From Chryseolinea lacunae (GTDB lineage: Bacteria > Bacteroidota > Bacteroidia > Cytophagales > Cyclobacteriaceae): a stretch of DNA of 64,000 bases. Of the stretch, positions 54,061 through 62,883 are shown one piece after another; position 1 is the stretch's first letter; every line of letters starts with the position of its first letter. Under the pieces are notes generated by a model that saw nothing but the letters and a program-made list of their open reading frames with translations, made no database searches and was not told the DNA's origin. A program made the position numbers and the translations under genes. The DNA lies in assembly GCF_016735595.1 (NCBI RefSeq), contig NZ_JAERRB010000005.1, positions 1-64,000 on the forward strand, in the 5' to 3' direction.

Positions 54061-54837
54061 ATGGCGAAAGGTTTATTGATTGATATGGACGGCGTGATCT
54101 ACGGTGGCGACCTCATGATTCCCGGGGCCGACACGTTTATTGCCCGCTTACTGAAGGACGGAATTCCCTTCGCATTTATGACCAACAACAGCCAGCGCAC
54201 GCCGCTGGAAGCCGTGCGCAAGCTGAAGCGCCTCGGCATTGAGGTCACCGAAAATCACATCTACACCAGCGCCATGGCCACCGCCAAATTTCTGGCCGGG
54301 CAGGTGCCCAAAGGAACCGCCTATGTGCTGGGCGAGGGTGGCCTCATCAGCAGCCTCCACGACCACGGCATCACGCTGGTTGACACCGAACCCGACTTTG
54401 TGGTACTGGGCGAGGGCCGCAACTTCACCCTCGAAATGGTTCAACGCGCGGTAGACATGATTCTGGCCGGTGCCAAGTTCATCACCACCAACCGCGATCC
54501 CTCTCCCAAAAAGAAAGGCTGGAACAACCTGGGCATCGCCGCCACCACCGCCATGATTGAAGAAGCCACCGGCATCAAAGCCTTTGTGGTGGGCAAACCC
54601 GGCCCCGTGATGATGCGCTCGTCGCGCAAACACATCGGCCTCGAAACCGCCGACACTACCGTGATTGGCGACACCATGGACACCGACATACAAGGCGGCG
54701 TGCAAATGGGCTACCGCACCATTCTGGTGTTGTCGGGAATTTCAAAAAATGAGGAGCTGAAGAAATACGCGTTCAAACCCGACCTGGTGGTGAACTCCGT
54801 GAATGATATAGAGCTACCGTTAGAGTGGTGGAAATAA
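54061..54837 (+). CDS. HAD-IIA family phosphatase (NagD-like)
   Basis: A 258-residue cytoplasmic hydrolase. HAD motif I is IDMDGVIYGGD (about 7-17, nucleophile Asp 8), motif II FMTNNSQRTP (about 38-47, Asn-Ser), motif III Lys in VGKPGPVMM (about 178) and motif IV GDTMDTDIQGG (about 203-213). A C2 cap lies between motifs II and III, as in NagD/NagD-like enzymes, which hydrolyse nucleoside monophosphates or sugar phosphates. The gene is monocistronic with a terminator after it. Confidence 0.92.
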   Translation: MAKGLLIDMDGVIYGGDLMIPGADTFIARLLKDGIPFAFMTNNSQRTPLEAVRKLKRLGIEVTENHIYTSAMATAKFLAGQVPKGTAYVLGEGGLISSLHDHGITLVDTEPDFVVLGEGRNFTLEMVQRAVDMILAGAKFITTNRDPSPKKKGWNNLGIAATTAMIEEATGIKAFVVGKPGPVMMRSSRKHIGLETADTTVIGDTMDTDIQGGVQMGYRTILVLSGISKNEELKKYAFKPDLVVNSVNDIELPLEWWK

Positions 54838-54850
54838 AAAACGTTTGAAA

Positions 54851-54877
54851 GCCCGGCCAGTCCGGGCCTCTTTTTTG
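54851..54877 (+). terminator. Intrinsic terminator
   Basis: Stem GCCCGG-CCAGT-CCGGGC followed by CTCTTTTTT, right after the HAD gene and abutting the end of the convergent binding-protein gene. Confidence 0.85.
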
Positions 54878-55759
54878 TTAGCGGGCAACAACACCCATCA
54901 CCTGCCGCAGCGAGTTGTAGTCGGTGTCTGATGCTTTCACAAAACCTTCGGAGCCGTAGAGTTCGCGGAGAACTTCTTTGCCTTTTTGCTCGGTAGAAAG
55001 TTTCACCAGCGCTACATAAAGCTTGCGGGCCGTGTCGGCGTCGAACGCTTTCGAAAACACGATGGGATCGTTGGGAATGGGATCGGTCTTCACAAGTGTG
55101 ATCACCTTCTTCTCCACATCGGGATATTGATCTTTGATGCGACCCCGCGCATCGTGCAGTTCGCCGTTGGGGCCGGGGGGCGAATAGAACGCAGCGCCAG
55201 CATCTACCTTGCCTTCATAGACCATGCGCACCACTTCGTCGTGTTTTTTGGCGAACACGATCTTCGACGGTGTTATACTGTTTTTGTCCAGTATCTGTTT
55301 GGGATAGAGATAGCCCGACGTGGAAAGTTCGTCGGTGTAGGCCATGGATTTACCTTGAATGTCTTTGATGGTTTTGATGCCCGAACCCGCCCGGCAGATG
55401 ATCTGTCCATAATATACAGATGCGCCATAGCGCAGCGACCGCAGCTTCACGAGGGCGCCGTGTTTCTGATGGGCAAGCACATAGCTCTGGCTGCTCATGA
55501 TGGAGAAGCACGGCTCCGGGTTCCCGAATTTATCGACCAGGTTTTCGTACGACGGCGGCACGCCCAGCTTGATGGTGAGGCCGGTCTCCTTCTCCAGAAA
55601 ATCTTTGATGAAATTTGCGCTCTTGTCCATCGACTCCACCGATACTGACGGGGTGAGATAGAAGTAGATCACTTTTTGCGATTGTCCCACAGAGAGCCTG
55701 GGGGCCAGGGTCAGAACGAGAACGATGCCGAGCAGCACAACTGCTTTCACTTTTTGCAT
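54878..55759 (-). CDS. Orphan PhnD-like periplasmic binding protein
   Basis: A 293-residue exported solute-binding protein. The signal peptide ends LSVG with Gln at +1. The PhnD/phosphate-phosphonate fold is seen in FYLTPSVSVESMDKSANFIK, then LVDKFGNPEPCFSIMSSQSY, then GSGIKTIKDIQGKSMAYTDE (about 129-148) and the VVRMVYEGKVDAGAAFYSPP hinge segment. The usual ABC permease and ATPase genes are absent on both sides, so it may serve a transporter elsewhere or act as a sensor. The ligand is not predictable. Confidence 0.85.
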   Translation of the reverse strand: MQKVKAVVLLGIVLVLTLAPRLSVGQSQKVIYFYLTPSVSVESMDKSANFIKDFLEKETGLTIKLGVPPSYENLVDKFGNPEPCFSIMSSQSYVLAHQKHGALVKLRSLRYGASVYYGQIICRAGSGIKTIKDIQGKSMAYTDELSTSGYLYPKQILDKNSITPSKIVFAKKHDEVVRMVYEGKVDAGAAFYSPPGPNGELHDARGRIKDQYPDVEKKVITLVKTDPIPNDPIVFSKAFDADTARKLYVALVKLSTEQKGKEVLRELYGSEGFVKASDTDYNSLRQVMGVVAR

Positions 55760-56095
55760 GACGGGGGTCTTTTTAAAGTTAACTGATACAATTTTAATAA
55801 CGCTTCTCCAGAATCATCTCACCGGCGGTTGCTTCCCCTCCAAGCATTCACTATTCAACCCAACCCATTGGAAACATCACGGCGATGCATCCCTGAAACC
55901 AGTGTCGTTTTTTAAACGATTACCAATCAAATATAGTAGCTTTTTAGATTGCCGGGCTTCTCAGGTAATGTTCCCGCAGGAATTTACGGCGGATGACGGC
56001 TGGATGTGGCCCTCCGGCCGATATGAGGCTTCGTTGTTTTTGGGGATGTGTAAGAATTTTAGTTTTTTCGAATCTTATTAACACCTGTATCTATC
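55760..56095. other. Intergenic region
   Basis: No gene or clear structural element. It must hold the divergent promoters of the binding-protein and glutaminyl-cyclase genes, but no perfect TAnnTTTG was identified. Confidence 0.35.
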
Positions 56096-56905
56096 ATGAA
56101 GCATCTGTTTATTGTTCTGTTGGCGGCGGCGGTAGTTGTGTTCGCTTCGTGTTCTAAAAAATCTTCCGACACCGAGACGCCGGCCGACACCCTGGCCCTG
56201 TCCTACAGCGTCCTGAAAACCCTTCCCCACGACACGGAGGCCTACACCGAAGGGTTGCTCATTCACCAGGGAAAAGTGCTGGAAAGCACCGGCCTCAACG
56301 GCAAGTCGTGGGTGGCCGAAGTGGACCCCGGCAGCGGCGTGCACACCAAGAAAATCGTGCTCGACAACCAGTATTTTGGCGAAGGCATTGCTGTGCTTCA
56401 CAACAAACTCTACCAGCTCACCTACAAAACCCAGATCGGCTTTATCTACGACGCCACCACCTACAAACAGATCGGCGAATTTAAATACGAACCCGAAGGC
56501 TGGGGCATGACGCACGACAACAAAAACCTGATCATGAGCGTGGGCACCGAAAAACTTTATTACCTCGACACCACTAACCTCAGCGTGGCCCGCACCCTCA
56601 CCGTGACCAACGAAGGCCAGAAACTGAAAAACATAAACGAACTCGAATTTGTGGACGGCTACATATTCGCCAACGTCTACGAAACTTCGTGGATCGTGAA
56701 GATTGACCCCGCCACCGGCAAAGTGGTAGGCCGCGTAGACCTCTCGCCCCTCACCGAAGAAGTGCGCCGCATGTCGCCCAACATCGACTACCTGAACGGC
56801 ATTGCCTACGACCCTAACTCGAAAGCATTTTTGGTGACCGGGAAGAATTGGCCGAAGACGTTTTTGATACGGATTCAAAAGCCTGCGGCGGCGACAGGAG
56901 TCTAG
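56096..56905 (+). CDS. Glutaminyl-peptide cyclotransferase (beta-propeller type)
   Basis: A 269-residue lipoprotein (MKHLFIVLLAAAVVVFASC, lipobox Cys 19) of the glutamine cyclotransferase family. Family blocks are HDTEAYTEGLLIHQGKVLES (about 44-63), WGMTHDNKNLIMSVGTEKLY and the NELEFVDGYIFANVYET segment (about 180-197), then YLNGIAYDPNSKAFLVTGKN near residues 230-250. The enzyme converts N-terminal Gln to pyroglutamate on exported proteins. In Bacteroidota many signal peptidase I substrates start with Gln, and this window shows six candidates. The next lipoprotein gene follows 38 bases later. Confidence 0.88.
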   Translation: MKHLFIVLLAAAVVVFASCSKKSSDTETPADTLALSYSVLKTLPHDTEAYTEGLLIHQGKVLESTGLNGKSWVAEVDPGSGVHTKKIVLDNQYFGEGIAVLHNKLYQLTYKTQIGFIYDATTYKQIGEFKYEPEGWGMTHDNKNLIMSVGTEKLYYLDTTNLSVARTLTVTNEGQKLKNINELEFVDGYIFANVYETSWIVKIDPATGKVVGRVDLSPLTEEVRRMSPNIDYLNGIAYDPNSKAFLVTGKNWPKTFLIRIQKPAAATGV

Positions 56906-56943
56906 GTTGTAAATGGCATTGCTTTTTCGAAACATTAATTTTT

Positions 56944-57387
56944 ATGAGAATCAAAAGAAATGTTTTTATTGTTTCATGGCTTCTCCTATTGGCGCTCTCC
57001 TGCAATCAAATCGAGACTAGCAAGACCCTGAAGCAAGACGATATAGACCGTTTAAAAGGTCTAAAGCTTCTTGATGAAGGGGAAATTGTTATCAAGTTTT
57101 ATAGTGAATTTAGGAAGAACGTTGCCGGTAATTTTTTTACAGACCGACGCATCGCGACCTATTGGATTGACAACCGAAATGCAGAGAAAGACAAAAAAGA
57201 TTTCGCCTACTATAAAGACATTGCCAGAATTGACACAGTCTACAATGCCGGGGTTACTTTTTCTCCATACATGCTTGTCACTAAAACTAATGGCGAGCAC
57301 TTTAAAGTAAGTGTTAATGGAAAGAAGGAAGACATAAGGTCATTTTTTGAAGATGCTCTTCAGGAGTGGAACCACAAGAAGCAATAA
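56944..57387 (+). CDS. Small lipoprotein, function unknown
   Basis: A 147-residue lipoprotein. The start at 56944 gives MRIKRNVFIVSWLLLLALSC with lipobox Cys 20; the frame extension to 56848 overlaps the previous gene in another frame and is rejected. The mature part is mixed alpha/beta (LLDEGEIVIKFYSEFRKNVA, then YWIDNRNAEKDKKDFAYYKD) and resembles a single small PH-like or cystatin-like fold, unassigned. It is AT-richer than its neighbours. Possibly co-transcribed with the glutaminyl cyclase gene. Confidence 0.6.
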   Translation: MRIKRNVFIVSWLLLLALSCNQIETSKTLKQDDIDRLKGLKLLDEGEIVIKFYSEFRKNVAGNFFTDRRIATYWIDNRNAEKDKKDFAYYKDIARIDTVYNAGVTFSPYMLVTKTNGEHFKVSVNGKKEDIRSFFEDALQEWNHKKQ

Positions 57388-57403
57388 AACGCCGATCCAC
57401 CCC

Positions 57404-59338
57404 TCACACCTTCATCCGCTGAATCCTCACCGCATTCAAAATCGCGAGCAACGCCACCCCTACATCGGCAATCACAGCTTCCCATAAGGTGGCCACGCCG
57501 CCAGCGCCGAGCAGCAGCACCAGCACTTTCACCGTGAGGGCCATCGAAATGTTTTGCCACACAATGTGGCGTGTGAGCTTGCCGATTTTTATGGCGGCTA
57601 TAATTTTGGAAGGCTGATCGTTTTGAATAACAATGTCGGCGGTTTCGATGGTGGCGTCGCTGCCCAGGCCACCCATGGCAATGCCTGCATCGGCCAGCGC
57701 CACCACCGGTGCATCGTTCACGCCGTCGCCTACAAACGCGATGTGTTTGCCTTTGTCCTTTAAGGCCTGAACATGCTTCACTTTTTCTTCGGGCAACAGG
57801 TCGCCATAGGCATTGTCTATGCCCAGCGTGCCGGCCACACTTGTCACCACACTTTGTTTGTCGCCCGAAAGCATCACCGTGGCAATGTTCAGCGCATGCA
57901 TCGACGCGATGGCCTGTCGTGCATCGTCTTTAATTTCGTCGGCAATGATGAGGTGGCCTGCATATTTTTCATTCACCGAAACCACCACCACGGTGTCTAC
58001 CACTTCGGTGAGTGCGGCCGGGTAGGCAATGTTATGTTTCGCGAGAAGCTTTACGTTTCCGGCCAACACATTTTTTCCCTCCACAACTCCCGCGAGGCCG
58101 TGACCGGCAATTTCCGACACGTCTTTCACCGCGAGCGTTTTAAACGAATCGCCCGCATGGGCCACCACCGCCTTGGCAATGGGGTGTGTCGACTGATTTT
58201 CTAACGCCGCCACAAGGGCTACAAATTGTTCTTTATCAAAATCGTTTGTCACCACCTCCTGCACGTTAAAGACGCCTTTGGTGAGGGTGCCGGTTTTGTC
58301 CATCACCACGGTGTCGATGCGCGTCACCACATCCAGGTAGTTAGACCCTTTGAAGAGGATGCCGTTGCGCGAGGCCAACCCAATGCCGCCAAAATACCCC
58401 AGCGGAATAGACACCACCAACGCACAAGGACAGCTGATTACCAGGAACACCAGCGCCCGATAGAACCATTCCTGAAACACATAGTCGTGCACAAAAAAGT
58501 AGGGCACCACGCAAACACACAGCGCTAATGCAAACACGATGGGCGTATAGACTTTTGCAAACGTGCTGATGAAAAGTTGTGTTTGCGATTTGCGTGCCGT
58601 GGCACTTTGCACCATGTGGAGTATCTTGCTGAGCTTGCTGTCTTCATAGGGCGCCGTCACTTTTATTTCCACCACCTGGTCCAGATTAATCATACCTGCA
58701 AAAACCAGCTCGCCTTTTGTTTTGGTGTCGGGTCGGCTCTCGCCCGTGAGGGCGGCTGTGTTGAACGAAGCTTTGGTTGATTGCAATTCGCCATCGAGGG
58801 CCACCTTCTCACCGGCCTTCACCACCATGCTCTCACCCGGGTTTACGTCTTTGGGGTCCACCACGGTGGCCACGCCATGGCGTTGCACGGTGACCTCACC
58901 GGGCCGGATGTCGAGCAACGCTTTGATGCTGCGTTTGGCGCTACCCACGGCCGCATCCTGAAACCATTCGCCGATGGAATAGAACACCATCACCGCCACG
59001 CCCTCGCTATAGGCACCGATGGCAAAGGCTCCCACGGTGGCCACAGTCATCAACACAAACTCGTTAAAGAAATCAAGACGCATCGCTTTCCGAAACGCCA
59101 GGGCCACCACGCTGTAGCCCGCCAGGCAATAAGCCATTCCATAGATCGCAAGATCAAGAGGGAATAGGGATTTGATGTTGAAAGCAAATTCCAACGTCAA
59201 CATCACCAGCAAAACAAACGTGGCCAGCAGCAACGCACCATGGGTACGCCACACCGATTCGGGCGCGGTGGTGGCCGGAGCCTTGGTCTTTTCGTTTTGC
59301 TTTACGGTTGCCGTTGTTTCCATTTTTTGTTTATTCAT
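57404..59338 (-). CDS. Heavy-metal P1B-type ATPase (Zn/Cd/Pb exporter type)
   Basis: A 644-residue P-type ATPase without N-terminal metal-binding (HMA) domain. Eight membrane helices are expected. The metal motif SCPCALVVSIPLGYFGG (about 308-324) is of the Zn/Cd/Pb subgroup, the phosphorylation site is MDKTGTLTKG (about 350), the HP motif is in STHPIAKAVV, and the hinge is GDGVNDAPVVALADAGIAMG. The actuator TGES is in AALTGESRPD. It exports divalent metal ions. It diverges from the GntR regulator and MFS gene with 197 bases between starts, and those may respond to related stress (inference). Confidence 0.9.
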   Translation of the reverse strand: MNKQKMETTATVKQNEKTKAPATTAPESVWRTHGALLLATFVLLVMLTLEFAFNIKSLFPLDLAIYGMAYCLAGYSVVALAFRKAMRLDFFNEFVLMTVATVGAFAIGAYSEGVAVMVFYSIGEWFQDAAVGSAKRSIKALLDIRPGEVTVQRHGVATVVDPKDVNPGESMVVKAGEKVALDGELQSTKASFNTAALTGESRPDTKTKGELVFAGMINLDQVVEIKVTAPYEDSKLSKILHMVQSATARKSQTQLFISTFAKVYTPIVFALALCVCVVPYFFVHDYVFQEWFYRALVFLVISCPCALVVSIPLGYFGGIGLASRNGILFKGSNYLDVVTRIDTVVMDKTGTLTKGVFNVQEVVTNDFDKEQFVALVAALENQSTHPIAKAVVAHAGDSFKTLAVKDVSEIAGHGLAGVVEGKNVLAGNVKLLAKHNIAYPAALTEVVDTVVVVSVNEKYAGHLIIADEIKDDARQAIASMHALNIATVMLSGDKQSVVTSVAGTLGIDNAYGDLLPEEKVKHVQALKDKGKHIAFVGDGVNDAPVVALADAGIAMGGLGSDATIETADIVIQNDQPSKIIAAIKIGKLTRHIVWQNISMALTVKVLVLLLGAGGVATLWEAVIADVGVALLAILNAVRIQRMKV

Positions 59339-59471
59339 TGGGCCTTGAAGCTTACAAACGTTAATGCAGTGCTTCCAACGTTTCGGGAAGGTAATATTCT
59401 CGTGTTAAAAATCAGCCTTTCAGAGAAAAAAAATAGGCCAGCCTGTCTGGAGGAAATCTGCGAAACGATCT

Positions 59472-59520
59472 TTTTCGTTCTTGCAGAAAAAACACTACGT
59501 TTGTTCAATCATCAGATGAT
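59472..59520 (+). promoter_or_regulatory. Promoter and operator of the FCD regulator gene
   Basis: A -33-like TTTT (59472-59475), a 20-base spacer and a perfect -7 element TACGTTTG (59496-59503). Immediately downstream, overlapping the expected start of transcription, is the perfect 13-base palindrome ATCATC-A-GATGAT (59508-59520), a natural site for autorepression by the GntR protein encoded next. Confidence 0.65.
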
Positions 59521-59535
59521 ATGATGAATTAAGCC

Positions 59536-60219
59536 ATGAGCCATCTCCTACGAAAATCGCTATCCGACGAAGTCGCCGCACGCCTGCAGGAAAAAATCTC
59601 GTTGGGGCACTACAAAGCCGGAGACAAACTTCCCATCGAGCCCGAACTGATGAAAACGTTTGGTGTGGGCCGATCAACCATTCGTGAGGCCATCAAGGTG
59701 TTGGCCAACGCCGGGTTTCTGAATGTGCGCCAGGGCCTTGGCACGTTTGTGGAAGCCGAAGCCGGCAGTAACGAGCCGTTTGACAAACGACTGAAACGCG
59801 CGCGCATGCAAGAGGTTGACGATGTGCGCGAAGTGCTGGAGCTGAAAATCGCCGCGAAAGCTGCGCTGAACCGAACCGAAAAAGATCTGCGCACCATCGA
59901 AAAACACCTGACACGCCGCAAGAAGGCCGCCACCGAAGGAGACCTCGAAGCCTGCGTGGAAGCCGACGTGCAGTTTCACATCTCCGTCGCCGAAGCCACC
60001 AAGAATCAAATCCTGGCCGACCTCTATCGCGTCATCTCCGTGCACCTGAAAAAAGGATTTATGCGTCTCTATAAAAACACCGACGCGTTCAAGGGAAGCC
60101 AACCCCTGCACGAAAAATTACTAAAGGCCATCGCCGCCCAAAACACCAGCCAGGCCAGCGATGCCGCCGAAAAAATTGTTGTCTATAAATATTCCAACGC
60201 CTCGAAAAGCATCTTGTAA
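59536..60219 (+). CDS. GntR-family regulator with FCD ligand domain (FadR type)
   Basis: A 227-residue repressor or activator. The N-terminal winged helix spans residues 6-72 (SLSDEVAARLQEKISLGHYK, then GVGRSTIREAIKVLANAGFL, with RQGLGTFV as the wing). The all-helical FCD effector domain spans about 90-220 (DDVREVLELKIAAKAALNRT, then VEADVQFHISVAEATKNQIL, which holds the metal-binding D/H residues). FCD domains usually bind organic acids or sugar acids. It forms an operon with the MFS gene 17 bases downstream, so the efflux pump is its likely target. Confidence 0.9.
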   Translation: MSHLLRKSLSDEVAARLQEKISLGHYKAGDKLPIEPELMKTFGVGRSTIREAIKVLANAGFLNVRQGLGTFVEAEAGSNEPFDKRLKRARMQEVDDVREVLELKIAAKAALNRTEKDLRTIEKHLTRRKKAATEGDLEACVEADVQFHISVAEATKNQILADLYRVISVHLKKGFMRLYKNTDAFKGSQPLHEKLLKAIAAQNTSQASDAAEKIVVYKYSNASKSIL

Positions 60220-60236
60220 TCACACACATCATTCAC

Positions 60237-61463
60237 ATGAAAACAACGTCCGAAATATCACTGGAAGCCGAACCCATAAGTGTGCAAAAAACGGTGTTCC
60301 CCATCCTGTTCACCATCAGCTTCACCCACTTGCTAAACGACATGATGCAGTCGGTTATTCCGGCCGTCTATCCTTTACTCAAAGATCAATTCAAATTGTC
60401 GTTCACGGAAATAGGGTTGATCACACTAACGTTCCAACTCACCGCTTCCCTCCTGCAACCTTTTGTGGGATTTTATACCGACAAGAAACCCTTGCCGTTT
60501 TCACTGGCCATTGGCATGAGCTTCACGCTGGCGGGACTTCTCCTGCTTTCGGTGGCGGGCAGTTTTAGTGTGTTGCTGGTGTCGGTGGCGCTGGTGGGCA
60601 TGGGCTCGTCTGTGTTTCATCCCGAATCTTCGCGCGTGGCGCAGCTGGCATCGGGTGGAAAGAAGGGGCTGGCACAATCCATCTTTCAGGTGGGTGGCAA
60701 CGCCGGCAGTGCACTGGGTCCGCTGCTGGCGGCGCTCATCGTTATGCCCTATGGCATGCGCAGTGTGAGCTGGATTTCTGTGGCGGCCTTGCTGGGCATC
60801 TTTCTGCTTTGGCAGATCGGTAAATGGTATGCCAATCATTTACACTTAAAGAAAAGCAAAGTGGCTTCTCACCACGAGGGCCGTCCAAATTTATCCAAGG
60901 GAAAAATCATAGCGGCCATCGGCATTCTGTTGCTGCTCATCTTCTCCAAATATTTCTACATGGCCAACATGACAAGCTACTTCACCTTCTTCCTCATCGA
61001 TAAATTTCACATCACACCACAGCAATCGCAGCTCTACCTGTTTGCGTTCCTAGCCGCCGTGGCGGTGGGCACCATTCTGGGCGGTCCCTTGGGCGATCGC
61101 TTTGGCCGAAAAGTAATTATCTGGTTCTCCATTCTCGGTGTGGCACCTTTCACACTGATGTTGCCCTATGCAAATTTGTTCTGGACCATTGTGCTCGCCG
61201 TCATCGTGGGGATGATCATCGCCTCGGCGTTCTCGGCCATTCTGGTCTATGCCACCGACCTGGTGCCGGGCAAAGTGGGCACTATTGCCGGATTGTTTTT
61301 TGGTCTTGCCTTTGGCATGGGGGGCCTCGGCTCGGCCGTGCTGGGAAATCTGGCCGATCACACCAGTATAAGCTTTGTGTTCAGAGTATGTGCTTTCCTC
61401 CCGCTTCTCGGCATTGTTACGGGGCTGTTACCCGATGTGGAGTCGCGTCATAAAAAATCCTGA
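60237..61463 (+). CDS. MFS efflux transporter, fosmidomycin-resistance type
   Basis: A 408-residue, 12-helix major facilitator transporter of the Fsr subgroup. N-terminal FTISFTHLLNDMMQSVIPAV (about 24-43) with the HLLND motif, GFYTDKKP in loop 2-3, the SVFHPESSRVAQLASGGKKG segment (about 123-142, the Fsr hallmark) and GGPLGDRFGRK in loop 8-9 are all visible. Fsr-type pumps export fosmidomycin-like or other small organic compounds. It is co-transcribed with the preceding FCD regulator, which probably senses a related ligand. A strong terminator follows. Confidence 0.9.
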   Translation: MKTTSEISLEAEPISVQKTVFPILFTISFTHLLNDMMQSVIPAVYPLLKDQFKLSFTEIGLITLTFQLTASLLQPFVGFYTDKKPLPFSLAIGMSFTLAGLLLLSVAGSFSVLLVSVALVGMGSSVFHPESSRVAQLASGGKKGLAQSIFQVGGNAGSALGPLLAALIVMPYGMRSVSWISVAALLGIFLLWQIGKWYANHLHLKKSKVASHHEGRPNLSKGKIIAAIGILLLLIFSKYFYMANMTSYFTFFLIDKFHITPQQSQLYLFAFLAAVAVGTILGGPLGDRFGRKVIIWFSILGVAPFTLMLPYANLFWTIVLAVIVGMIIASAFSAILVYATDLVPGKVGTIAGLFFGLAFGMGGLGSAVLGNLADHTSISFVFRVCAFLPLLGIVTGLLPDVESRHKKS

Positions 61464-61478
61464 TCGCTTCAAAAAAAG

Positions 61479-61520
61479 TAAACGGCGTAAACTCAATATG
61501 ATTTGAGTTTACGCCGTTTT
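61479..61520 (+). terminator. Strong terminator
   Basis: Stem AACGGCGTAAACTCAA…TTGAGTTTACGCCGTT (61481-61496 with 61503-61518), with T residues downstream and A residues upstream, so active in both directions. Confidence 0.9.
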
Positions 61521-61533
61521 GTTTTTCTATCTA

Positions 61534-61632
61534 TCAAGACACCCGTTTCATCTGAATGCGTGCGAGGCTGCCGGCGTGAGTGTTGGACGTTGCAATCAAT
61601 ACATCTCCTTTCTGCATATAGCCATTGAACAT
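61534..61632 (-). pseudogene. Possible C-terminal gene remnant
   Basis: A minus-strand frame ends at a TGA at 61536-61534 and reads MFNGYMQKGDVLIATSN, then THAGSLARIQMKRVS. It looks like the end of a real protein, but it is cut off by a stop just upstream. It ends beside the bidirectional terminator, which fits a formerly complete gene on this strand. The family is not recognised. Confidence 0.3.
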
Positions 61633-61707
61633 CCGCTGGTCTGCACGCAACTTTGTGTTCCATCTCTTTTTCAGAAGTCAAAGTCGTTCACTTTAACACA
61701 TAACCCT

Positions 61708-62325
61708 ATGGCAACCTATCCTCACGAAAACACTGCGCTGGTTCTGGTCGATCCCTTCAATGATTTTCTTTCGGAGGGCGGAAAATTATATTCCTACACC
61801 CGAGAGACTGTGGAAGGTGTTGGGCTGGTAAAAAATTTGAAACGTCTTTTAACCGCGGCACGGCAACAGAAAATACAGGTGGTGTATGCACCCCACCACA
61901 ACACTGTGAAGTCAGACTACCAGCACTGGCGATTCATGACACCCTCACACATCGGCAGTCAGAAAACCATGTTGTTTGAAAAGAATAGCTGGGGCGCCGA
62001 ATTTCACCCGGAGCTTGTGGCGCACGAAGGCGACCTCATTGCACAAAATCACTGGACGGGTAGCGGCTTTGCCAACACCGACCTGGACTTCCTCCTGCGA
62101 AAACATGGCATCGACCACGTGGTGCTGGCAGGCATGCGCGCAAACACCTGTATCGATTCCACCGCGCGCTTTGCCGTTGAGCTGGGCTATCACGTCACGC
62201 TCATCAAAGACGGCGTGGCGGCGTTCAATTGGGAAGAGATCAAAGCGACGGTCGAAACAAATTTCCCAAACTACGGTCACGCGGTTTTGTCGACCGAAGA
62301 ATTTGTCAACGCCATAACGCTGTAA
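61708..62325 (+). CDS. Isochorismatase-like cysteine hydrolase
   Basis: A 205-residue hydrolase. The catalytic Asp is in ALVLVDPFNDF (about 9-19), and the nucleophilic Cys is in AGMRANTCIDSTARFA (about 141-156). The third position, usually Lys, is replaced by His in the AQNHWTGSGFANTDLDF block (about 112-128), as seen in one subfamily of these enzymes. The start at 61708 (MATYPHENTALVLVD) is the first that fits the family; the frame extension to 61519 is rejected. Substrates of the family are amides or isochorismate-like vinyl ethers. The next gene starts three bases after its stop, suggesting a joint function. Confidence 0.85.
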   Translation: MATYPHENTALVLVDPFNDFLSEGGKLYSYTRETVEGVGLVKNLKRLLTAARQQKIQVVYAPHHNTVKSDYQHWRFMTPSHIGSQKTMLFEKNSWGAEFHPELVAHEGDLIAQNHWTGSGFANTDLDFLLRKHGIDHVVLAGMRANTCIDSTARFAVELGYHVTLIKDGVAAFNWEEIKATVETNFPNYGHAVLSTEEFVNAITL

Positions 62326-62328
62326 GCC

Positions 62329-62859
62329 ATGCAAGAAATCACCAGTCAATCCGTGACGGCGCTCGTTCATGCGCCGTTCGAAAAAATAAACCTGACCGAA
62401 TGGTTGTTCACGTTGAGAGACCACGAATATCAGGCCTGCTCCGCAGCACACCTCGGTTGTGGCACGTCCGTCTCGCCCGAAGGCAAACGCATGTCGCTGA
62501 ATGTGGAACTGATTGGCGGCACCCTGCTTGTGCAACATTATGTGGAAGACATCTCGCTGTCCGATCATTGCCGCGTCAACTCCATCTCCGATTCCATTTC
62601 GGCAGCCGGAAACACAACCTTGGGGATCACGTGGGAACTAAAGATCAGAAAGGTTAATGACGACTCCTGCGAGTTGACAAATCGTGTGGTTGTGAATTTC
62701 ACAGACGCATTTCTCACACTGCTTCAACACGCCAACATCACCGACCTGGAACCGGTGAAACTCCGGATGGCCGAAAACGTGAAGGCTCACAACCACGAAG
62801 AAACACCACGCTTCGCTTCCGACATAGAGAAAAAAGCATTGGCCGGTGTGTGGAGTTGA
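62329..62859 (+). CDS. Hypothetical partner of the cysteine hydrolase
   Basis: A 176-residue soluble protein without signal peptide, starting three bases after the hydrolase stop, so probably translated together. The sequence is strand-rich (MSLNVELIGGTLLVQHYVED, then TTLGITWELKIRKVNDDSCE) with a helix near the C-terminus, a layout that suits an SRPBCC/START-like ligand-binding fold, but I do not recognise the family with certainty. A role in binding or processing the hydrolase substrate is a context-based guess. Confidence 0.55.
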   Translation: MQEITSQSVTALVHAPFEKINLTEWLFTLRDHEYQACSAAHLGCGTSVSPEGKRMSLNVELIGGTLLVQHYVEDISLSDHCRVNSISDSISAAGNTTLGITWELKIRKVNDDSCELTNRVVVNFTDAFLTLLQHANITDLEPVKLRMAENVKAHNHEETPRFASDIEKKALAGVWS

Positions 62860-62883
62860 TGTGGCGGCCCGGCACGCAGGTCG

